NCBI GenBank assembly: GCA_030609605.1
Contig: JAUWBY010000136.1
Span: forward strand, 1 to 6,401
Length of the DNA: 6,401 bases
DNA from: Candidatus Eiseniibacteriota bacterium
GTDB lineage: Bacteria > Joyebacterota > Joyebacteria > Joyebacterales > Joyebacteraceae
Reading direction: 5' to 3'
Shown here: piece after piece, positions 1 to 5,220 of the stretch
Position numbering within the stretch: position 1 is the first letter of the stretch
Layout: each line of letters opens with the position of its first letter
The notes under the pieces: model-generated
The model's database searches: none
What the model saw: the letters and a program-made list of their open reading frames with translations, nothing else
What the model was told of the DNA's origin: nothing
Translations under genes and position numbers: made by a program

Positions 1-547
1 CCTCACGCACCGGCGTGTTCTTGCTCGCGATAGCCAGAAGCCGCTGATTCGGGATCACAATGGCGGTGTCGACCTCCTGCTTAAGTGTCTTCAGCCCCTC
101 GACGGCCTGACGCATTCTGTACTGGCCCTCGAAGAGAAACGGCTTGGTCGCGACCCCTACCACCAGAGCTCCCATCTTCTTCGCCATCTGGGCGACGACG
201 GGACCGGCACCCGTACCGGTTCCCCCCCCCATTCCCGCTGTGACGAACACCATGTCCGCCCCCTTGAGGGCGTTGACGACGTGCTCCTGATCCTCCTCGA
301 TCGCCTTCTTGCCGATCTCCGGATTGCCGCCGGATCCCAGCCCGTGCGTCGACTTGCGACCGATCTGGATCCGGGTGGCCGCGAGCGAGCCGTCAAGCGC
401 TTGAGCGTCCGTATTGATGGCGATGAAGTCTACGCCGGTGAAACCCGACTCTATCATCCTATTGATCGCATTGCCCCCCGCACCACCCACGCCCACGACC
501 TTGATCGAAGCACTCATCTCCGGGTCCGCGTCGAACTGGAACCGCAT
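1..547 (-). CDS. ftsZ: Cell division GTPase FtsZ, N-terminal part (3' end outside window)
   Basis: FtsZ is the tubulin-like GTPase that polymerises into the Z ring at mid-cell. The 182 codons visible (of about 350-400 usual) cover most of the nucleotide-binding domain. In order: IKVVGVGGAGGNA (residues 15-27, first glycine loop), NTDAQAL (45-51), GLGSGGNPEIG (69-79), the tubulin signature GGGTGTG (107-113), and TKPFLFEG (134-141) then VDTAIVIPN (159-167). The T7 catalytic loop and the C-terminal FtsA-binding tail lie beyond the left edge. I chose the ATG at 547 because it gives the usual 14 residues before IKVVGVGG, resembling Bacillus subtilis FtsZ, and has AAGGAGG 4 nt upstream. A second in-frame ATG at 622, also with a good ribosome binding site, would add 25 basic residues. 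Residue 115 is Gly (GTGAGP) where most bacterial FtsZ have Ala. Identification is certain; the start is likely. Confidence 0.97.
   Translation of the reverse strand, partial: MRFQFDADPEMSASIKVVGVGGAGGNAINRMIESGFTGVDFIAINTDAQALDGSLAATRIQIGRKSTHGLGSGGNPEIGKKAIEEDQEHVVNALKGADMVFVTAGMGGGTGTGAGPVVAQMAKKMGALVVGVATKPFLFEGQYRMRQAVEGLKTLKQEVDTAIVIPNQRLLAIASKNTPVRE
222..230 (-). repeat. Run of nine G in the ftsZ GTP-binding loop
   Basis: Nine consecutive G on the coding strand (C on the plus strand) span the codons ATG GGG GGG GGA for Met106 to Gly109 of the tubulin signature. The reading frame is intact with nine. A change of one base would destroy ftsZ, so this is both a possible slippage site and a likely place for sequencing error. 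Confidence 0.95.
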
Positions 548-551
548 CGTT

Positions 552-558
552 CCTCCTT
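552..558 (-). promoter_or_regulatory. Ribosome binding site of ftsZ (main start)
   Basis: AAGGAGG on the minus strand lies 4 nt before the ATG at 547. It is the closest match to the anti-Shine-Dalgarno consensus in the window, though its spacing is slightly short. It supports the start that gives a normal-length FtsZ N-terminus. Confidence 0.8.
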
Positions 559-628
559 CCGGGCCGCTGCTTTGGAGCCGCGATCCCGCCTGTCCCCTCT
601 GTGTCTTCCTTCTCTTTCCCATTCGTCT

Positions 629-634
629 CTCCTT
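629..634 (-). promoter_or_regulatory. Second ribosome binding site upstream of ftsZ
   Basis: AAGGAG on the minus strand lies 6 nt before an ATG at 622 that is in frame with ftsZ. There is no stop between it and the ATG at 547; the nearest upstream in-frame stop is a TGA near 670. Translation from here would give FtsZ a 25-residue extension beginning MGKRRKTQRG. Whether it is used cannot be told from sequence alone. Confidence 0.5.
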
Positions 635-707
635 GGGTCCTGATCTCAAATGACCCACCGGGCTACCTTCTCATCCGGATGCAGCGGTGCGAGGTCCGGC
701 ACACTTC

Positions 708-1931
708 CTAGAGAAGGTTGTCGACCCACTGCCTTACCTTGCGGACGGTTCCAAAGACCGCTCCATCGCTCCGCCTGCGTCGTCTTCTCGGTGCGCGCGA
801 CGCCGCTATGACAACGCCCACAACCGCAGCGTGAGATGGATCCGCGATCGCATCGAAAAGCCCCGATACTCTCTCAGGAAGCCCGACTCTCGTGGGCAAT
901 CCGAAGATGTCCTCAGCCACGTCGGCAACACCTTTGAGCTTTGCCCCTCCACCCGTCAAGACAACACCGGCCGCCGTCCGTCCCCAGTATTCCGTATCCC
1001 TGACTTCAGCCAGTGCCAGTTCCAGGATCTCCCTAACCCTGGGCTCGATGATGGCCGTCAGCATGTGCGTCGAGCTTTCTCGCGGCGGTCGTCCGCCAAC
1101 GCTCGGAATCTCGAGAATCGAGTTCTCGACCATGGACATCTTGGCGCAACCTGATTCGTGTTTCAGGAGTTCCGCTTTGGCCAGCGGCATTCTGAGTCCC
1201 ACGGCGATGTCGTTCGTAATACTCGAAGCTCCCCATCCCACCACCCCGATGTGCCGGATCGACCCACCGTGGTGAAGAGCAACGCCAATCGTGTCGGCGC
1301 CGATGTTGACGAGAAGAACGCCGAGCTCGCGCTCATCATCGGAGAGCGATGAGAGCCCCGCCGCGACAGGCTTGGCAGTCATGACGCTCTCCCTCAGCCC
1401 GGCCTTCCGCACGGCTCTGACAGAGTTATCTATCACCTGGTCTTCGGCCGTGACGATGTGAACCCTGGATCCAAGGCGCACGCCCGACATGCCGACGGGA
1501 TTTCGGATCCCTCGCTGCCCATCGATGAAGAACTCCTGAGGAAGCACGTCCACGACCGATCGACCGACCGGCAGCGCCAGGGTCCTGGCTGCCTCAAGTA
1601 CGGTGGTCACCTCAGACGCCGCGATCTCCCCGTTCGTTCCAGAGACGGCAATGACGCCTCGGCTGTCGATACCCTTGATATGCTCCCCATTGAGCGAGAT
1701 CGCCGCCGCACCGATTTCGACATCGGTGCTCTCCTCGGCTTTCACGATCGCCTCACGAATGGAATCTGCAGCTCTCTCCATGTTGACGATGACGCCGGCC
1801 TCTATCCCGACGGCGCGCGACTCACCGATCCCGAGTACCTCCGGGATCTCGCTGTCTCCGACGTCTGCGACAACTGCCTTGATCCTGCTCGAGCCCACGT
1901 CGAGGCCGACAATGATCTCGCTGCGCTTCAA
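708..1931 (-). CDS. ftsA: Cell division protein FtsA (actin-like membrane anchor of the Z ring)
   Basis: FtsA is an actin-family ATP-binding protein that tethers FtsZ filaments to the inner membrane and helps recruit later divisome proteins. The 407 residues match the usual length. Visible parts: phosphate-1 loop GLDVGSSRIKAVV (9-21); the FtsA-specific 1C domain ending in GIRNPVGMSGVRL (141-153); phosphate-2 region VNIGADTIGVAL (208-219); ITNDIAVGL (238-246); adenosine loop VVLTGGGAKLKGV (323-335). The C-terminal FGTVRKVRQWVDNLL (393-407) looks like the amphipathic membrane-targeting helix, preceded by six arginines (382-387). The phosphate-2 loop is unusual: Asn209 replaces the expected Asp, and 212-216 depart from GGTTD. 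The start is a TTG with GGGAGG 6 nt upstream; no ATG lies nearby in frame before the phosphate-1 loop. It lies 15 bp after ftsQ and 160 bp before ftsZ. Confidence 0.96.
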   Translation of the reverse strand: MKRSEIIVGLDVGSSRIKAVVADVGDSEIPEVLGIGESRAVGIEAGVIVNMERAADSIREAIVKAEESTDVEIGAAAISLNGEHIKGIDSRGVIAVSGTNGEIAASEVTTVLEAARTLALPVGRSVVDVLPQEFFIDGQRGIRNPVGMSGVRLGSRVHIVTAEDQVIDNSVRAVRKAGLRESVMTAKPVAAGLSSLSDDERELGVLLVNIGADTIGVALHHGGSIRHIGVVGWGASSITNDIAVGLRMPLAKAELLKHESGCAKMSMVENSILEIPSVGGRPPRESSTHMLTAIIEPRVREILELALAEVRDTEYWGRTAAGVVLTGGGAKLKGVADVAEDIFGLPTRVGLPERVSGLFDAIADPSHAAVVGVVIAASRAPRRRRRRSDGAVFGTVRKVRQWVDNLL

Positions 1932-1937
1932 GTGGGG

Positions 1938-1943
1938 CCTCCC
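1938..1943 (-). promoter_or_regulatory. Ribosome binding site of ftsA, supporting a TTG start
   Basis: GGGAGG on the minus strand lies 6 nt before the TTG at 1931, inside the 15-bp gap after the ftsQ stop. It decides the start, because the first ten residues after this TTG lead straight into the phosphate-1 loop and no other start codon fits. Confidence 0.75.
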
Positions 1944-1946
1944 GTC

Positions 1947-2777
1947 CTACACCCGTCCGTGACGTCCGCCTCCGGCGGTCCTCACGACAATCTGATTCCT
2001 GAACCTCATGTCTATGGTCTCGGCCGTCACGCCTCTCGCTCTGAGATCACTCAGAACCGCCCAGAGTTGTGACAACTCAATCGTGTTGCAAGCGCCGGAG
2101 CCAAACCTGATCTCTGCCCCGTCGGCTACCGTGTAGATAACCAGACCCAACCCCGGCGCAATACGCACTTCGGATATCTCCATCCAGAGCAAGGGTGAGA
2201 ACTCCCTCGCCGTCCTAAGAAGGTTCAGAGCCGCTCTGAGGTTCTCCGAATCAAACACCTCGCCCCCCGAAGGAGGTTCACCAAGACCACTGATGAGAGG
2301 GATGTCAACGAACGCCGTCCGCTCGGCCACAGGGAGCACACTCCCGTCATCCGCCACCTCCACAAACCCGGAAGCGCCGGAGATCACAATGGCGGCCGGT
2401 AGCTTCTCCTCGAGCCGGATCAGCACGTGATCGGGGAGCTGACGCGTCACGCATGCCCGCTCGATCCTCGGACTCGAGATCATTGCTGCCTCTACACGTC
2501 CCAGGTCGATTGAGAGAAGATCCATTCCCGGCTCGAGTCCGGCGAGTTCGACAACCTCCTCCTCGGTCAAGACGACATTCCCGATGATCTCCAACAGACA
2601 CAGCGGAAACCGCCCAACCTCATCGCCCCAAGCGGACGCCTTGTAGGCGGAGAACCCTACTCCCGCCAGCAGCAGGGCCGCGCACGCCGCGATGGCTATT
2701 CGCTTCGCACCCCCGACTTCGCGCTGCGACCTATCACAGTCACGTCGCTCTGTGCGCATCCGTCTCACGCCCTTCAA
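1947..2777 (-). CDS. ftsQ: Cell division protein FtsQ/DivIB
   Basis: FtsQ is a bitopic inner-membrane protein that joins FtsL and FtsB (with DivIC as counterpart in some lineages) and controls septal peptidoglycan synthesis by FtsWI. The 276 residues show the family layout: a basic cytoplasmic tail (1-26, many Arg), one transmembrane helix of about residues 27-46 (IAIAACAALLLAGVGF), a POTRA domain (about 56-127, including IIGNVVLTEEEVVELAGL and the PRIERACVTRQLPDHVLIRLEEKLP end), and a C-terminal beta domain with DIPLISG (158-164) ending in DMRFRNQIVVR (256-266). Sequence identity in this family is low, so the assignment rests on layout, these short motifs and position between murB and ftsA. 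The start is TTG, overlapping the murB stop by 4 bp as TTGA, with AGGAGG 5 nt upstream; the ATG at 2759 would remove six residues and has a weaker site. Confidence 0.92.
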   Translation of the reverse strand: MKGVRRMRTERRDCDRSQREVGGAKRIAIAACAALLLAGVGFSAYKASAWGDEVGRFPLCLLEIIGNVVLTEEEVVELAGLEPGMDLLSIDLGRVEAAMISSPRIERACVTRQLPDHVLIRLEEKLPAAIVISGASGFVEVADDGSVLPVAERTAFVDIPLISGLGEPPSGGEVFDSENLRAALNLLRTAREFSPLLWMEISEVRIAPGLGLVIYTVADGAEIRFGSGACNTIELSQLWAVLSDLRARGVTAETIDMRFRNQIVVRTAGGGRHGRV

Positions 2778-3685
2778 TGCGCCCTCCTGCCTATGATCTC
2801 CACCTCGGTCACAAGGTCACGTCCTGTGCGATCGCTGACTCGTTCACGGATCAGGTTGATCAGTTCCTCGACGTCTTCGGGAGTCGCACCCCGGTCATTC
2901 AGTATGAAGTTGGCGTGTACGTCGGACACAACGGCTCCGCCGACACGCGCCCCGACAAGACCGGCGGAGTCTATTAGCGCCCACGCGGCCTTGTCGGGGA
3001 AATTGCGAAAGACGCACCCCGCGCTGCGCATTCCGACCGGCTGTGTCCGCCACTTCCTCTCGATAATCTCCTGCAGTCGTGCCGTAACAGCTGAGGGGAC
3101 ATCCTCGTCAAGAACCAGGACGGCTCTCTCGACAATGTGCCCGTCCGGAATGCCCATGCGCCTGTAGGAGGCATCAAGTTCGCTTCCCGCAACCTGTATG
3201 GAGCTCTCTCCCGGCTCGAAGACTGCTACCGACTCAAGATGGTCGGCAAACCAGATGCCGTAGCTTCCCGCGTTCATGACCGCGGCTCCGCCGACGCTTC
3301 CAGGTATCCCGGCCAGTGACTCAAGCCCGGTCAGACCGGACTCCGCACAGAAGTTCAGGAGTTCGCTCAGCGGGACACCACTGCCCACGGCCACGGTTCC
3401 TCCCTCCGCCTGCAGTGTACTGAACGCCTGCTCGGTTGAAAGAACGGCTCCTTCGATGCCCCCGCTTCTCACGAGCAGATTCGTGCCTCTGCCAAGGATC
3501 TTGATCGCCACACCAGCGTCCTTGAGAAGCGTGGCACACTTCCTGAGGCTGCCCTCATCGGGCGGATGGATGTAGACATCGGCAGGCCCGCCCAGACCGA
3601 ACGACGTGTGCTTCGCCATCGGCTCGTTCGGATGTACACATCCCGGAGCAATCGCCTTCAGTTCTGTAATGATGCCTGGGTTCAT
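2774..3685 (-). CDS. murB: UDP-N-acetylenolpyruvoylglucosamine reductase MurB
   Basis: MurB is the cytoplasmic FAD enzyme that reduces UDP-GlcNAc-enolpyruvate with NADPH to UDP-MurNAc, the second committed step of peptidoglycan precursor synthesis. The 303 residues are the length of the shorter type II enzymes. Visible motifs: KHTSFGLGGPADVYI (25-39) and LGRGTNLLV (64-72) of the FAD domain, LAGIPGSVGGAAVMNAGSYG (124-143), SYRR (173-176) with the substrate-binding Arg175, RKWRTQPVGMRSAGCVF (210-226), VSDVHANFILN (253-263), and EVEIIG (294-299) with the likely catalytic Glu294. Cys224 sits where the proton-donating Ser is expected (SAGSVFKNP), and the following KNP is RNF. The ATG at 3685 gives a normal N-terminus; its GAGG is 8 nt upstream and weak. 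It lies 34 bp after murC, in the place of ddlB in Escherichia coli. Confidence 0.96.
   Translation of the reverse strand: MNPGIITELKAIAPGCVHPNEPMAKHTSFGLGGPADVYIHPPDEGSLRKCATLLKDAGVAIKILGRGTNLLVRSGGIEGAVLSTEQAFSTLQAEGGTVAVGSGVPLSELLNFCAESGLTGLESLAGIPGSVGGAAVMNAGSYGIWFADHLESVAVFEPGESSIQVAGSELDASYRRMGIPDGHIVERAVLVLDEDVPSAVTARLQEIIERKWRTQPVGMRSAGCVFRNFPDKAAWALIDSAGLVGARVGGAVVSDVHANFILNDRGATPEDVEELINLIRERVSDRTGRDLVTEVEIIGRRAH
2783..2788 (-). promoter_or_regulatory. Ribosome binding site of ftsQ, inside the end of murB
   Basis: AGGAGG on the minus strand lies 5 nt before the TTG at 2777 and within the last codons of murB. Together with the TTGA overlap it suggests that ftsQ translation is coupled to that of murB. 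Confidence 0.75.
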
Positions 3686-3719
3686 CTTCGCAGCCTCATC
3701 ATGCTCCGTATCCGGGACA

Positions 3720-5111
3720 TCAGGATATTTCTCGCTTGCCGATGGCTGAGAGAATCCGATCTCCCACCTTGTAGATATCGCCGGCTCCGAGTGTCACCAC
3801 GACGTCGCCCGGACGTATGATCTCGACGACGTGTGTGAACAGCTCGTCCATGTCCTCGATGTATGTCGCGTCCCTGTGGCCGTATCGCATCGCGGCCTCG
3901 ACGATGTTGGCTCCGCTCACCCCCTCAATGGGCGTTTCGCTGGCGGCGTAGATACCAGTGACCACAAGTACGTCGGCGTCGTAGAATGATCTCCCGAACT
4001 GATCAGCCAGCTTCTGCGTTCGCGTGTATCTGTGAGGCTGGAAGAGGACGACGAGTCTTCTGTTCCATCGCGCGGCTGCGGCCGCGAGAGTCGTTCCAAT
4101 CTCGGCTGGGTGGTGGCCGTAATCATCCAGTACAAGCACATTGTTGACCTCCCCTTTGATCTCGAACCTACGAGCAATTCCTTCGAATTCCTTTAAGGAC
4201 CTGGCGATATTTCCGAACTCCACACCGAGTTCGAGACCGACCGTGACAGCAGCGAGAGAGTTGTAGATATTGTGGAGCCCGGGCATTGATATCTCGAGCC
4301 TGCCCAGCTCCTCCCCGCGCGCTACGACCGTGACCGCCGTCAGATTCTCCGACGATTCGATGTCGTGCCCCTGTACGTCCGACTGACCCGTCAGGCCGTA
4401 GCTCACAACCCTGCGGTGCACGTCGGAAATGATCGACTGAATGTTGTGCTGATCAAGACAGACCACCGAGCAGCCGTAGAACGGGACGCTATTGGCGAAC
4501 AGAATGAATGCTTCTTTGATCTCATCTATCCCCTTGTAGAAATCGAGGTGCTCCTCATCGATGGTGGTCACAACGGCCATTGTCGGTGAGAGCTTCAGAA
4601 ACGACCCATCGCTCTCATCGGCCTCGGCTACAATGTACTCGCTCGCACCAAGCCGGGCGCCCGTCCCCATTGCCCTCACGGTTCCGCCGACGACCACGGT
4701 GGGATCCAACCCACCGGCTGTCAGTACGGTCGCAATGAGCGACGTCACGGTTGTCTTGCCGTGTGTTCCTCCGACGGCCACCGAGTACTTCATGCGCATC
4801 AGTTCGGCGAGCATCTCAACGCGCGGGATGACAGGGATCATCACCGCTCTCGCGGCTGCAACCTCGGGGTTGTCAGGCGGAATCGCGGTTGAGGTGACCA
4901 CAACCTCCGCTCCCTCGATGTTGGCAGCGTCATGGCCGTAGGAGATCCTGCCGCCCAGGCGTTCCAGCCTATCGGTGATCTCTCCCCGATGAAGATCGGA
5001 GCCGGACACATCGAAACCAAGAGTGAGAAGAATCTCAGCGATCCCTCCCATTCCTACGCCGCCGATCCCCACGAGATGGACGCGTTTGACTCTGCCGAAC
5101 ATAGTTACCAT
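3720..5111 (-). CDS. murC: UDP-N-acetylmuramate--L-alanine ligase MurC
   Basis: MurC is the cytoplasmic ATP-dependent ligase that adds the first amino acid (normally L-Ala) to UDP-MurNAc. The 463 residues match the family. All three Mur ligase domains are present: the UDP-binding domain with VGIGGVGMGGIAEIL (14-28); the ATP-binding domain with P-loop GTHGKTT (115-121), EADESDGSFLKLSP (163-176) and DEEHLDFY (185-192); HNIYNSLAA (280-288); and the C-terminal domain with DDYGHHPAEI (329-338), FQPHRYTRT (357-365) and LGAGDIYKVG (441-450). No key residue seems missing. The frame stays open to 5291, but that start would overlap the end of murG by 71 bp with no related N-terminal residues, so I use the ATG at 5111; the ATG at 5102 is the alternative. 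Neither has a strong ribosome binding site: GGGAG lies 13 nt before 5111, and AGAGAAGAGAG directly before it. Confidence 0.96.
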   Translation of the reverse strand: MVTMFGRVKRVHLVGIGGVGMGGIAEILLTLGFDVSGSDLHRGEITDRLERLGGRISYGHDAANIEGAEVVVTSTAIPPDNPEVAAARAVMIPVIPRVEMLAELMRMKYSVAVGGTHGKTTVTSLIATVLTAGGLDPTVVVGGTVRAMGTGARLGASEYIVAEADESDGSFLKLSPTMAVVTTIDEEHLDFYKGIDEIKEAFILFANSVPFYGCSVVCLDQHNIQSIISDVHRRVVSYGLTGQSDVQGHDIESSENLTAVTVVARGEELGRLEISMPGLHNIYNSLAAVTVGLELGVEFGNIARSLKEFEGIARRFEIKGEVNNVLVLDDYGHHPAEIGTTLAAAAARWNRRLVVLFQPHRYTRTQKLADQFGRSFYDADVLVVTGIYAASETPIEGVSGANIVEAAMRYGHRDATYIEDMDELFTHVVEIIRPGDVVVTLGAGDIYKVGDRILSAIGKREIS

Positions 5112-5126
5112 GCTCTCTTCTCTGCT

Positions 5127-5216
5127 CCCATCGGGTCGACCCGCCTTCCGTTGCTGCCGGCAGACCCCGCCCTCTGACGCAACCGTCGGCCCCACACGCG
5201 CGGGACCCGATATGGG
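5127..5216 (-). promoter_or_regulatory. Inverted repeat in the murG-murC spacer (possible RNA fold in the murC leader)
   Basis: The 109-bp spacer contains two arms: CCCATATCGGGTC (5216-5204 on the transcript) and GACCCGATGGG (5137-5127). They would pair over 11 bp with a 2-nt bulge around a 66-nt loop. The downstream arm also belongs to a perfect 12-bp palindrome, CGGGTCGACCCG (5143-5132), which could fold as a 4-bp hairpin with a UCGA loop. The two folds exclude each other, and the long one would tie up the GGG of the GGGAG found 13 nt before the murC ATG. Seen: the repeats. Inferred: any regulatory role. No run of T follows, so it is not an ordinary terminator. Confidence 0.4.
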
Positions 5217-5220
5217 CCGG

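Larger units (their letters stand above)
548..707 (-). other. ftsA-ftsZ spacer
   Basis: This is the longest non-coding stretch in the window (160 bp). The half nearest ftsZ contains two ribosome binding sites and an open reading stretch in frame with ftsZ from 622. The half nearest ftsA holds a weak CCGGA/TCCGG inverted repeat with a 15-nt loop and no run of T, so it does not look like a terminator. A TTGAGA hexamer has no matching -10 box at the right distance. A dedicated ftsZ promoter here is plausible by analogy with other bacteria, but I cannot point to one. Confidence 0.6.

Noticed and set aside
617..649. TTGAGA hexamer ahead of ftsZ as a -35 promoter element
   Set aside because: The sequence 17 nt downstream (GACGAA) does not resemble a -10 box, so there is no support beyond one hexamer.
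675..700. CCGGA/TCCGG inverted repeat just after ftsA, as a terminator
   Set aside because: The stem is only 5 bp, the loop is 15 nt and no T run follows.
1458..2072. Plus-strand open frame (204 codons) opposite ftsA and the end of ftsQ
   Set aside because: It crosses the boundary of two well-supported minus-strand genes and shows no domain; it is a shadow of their codon bias.
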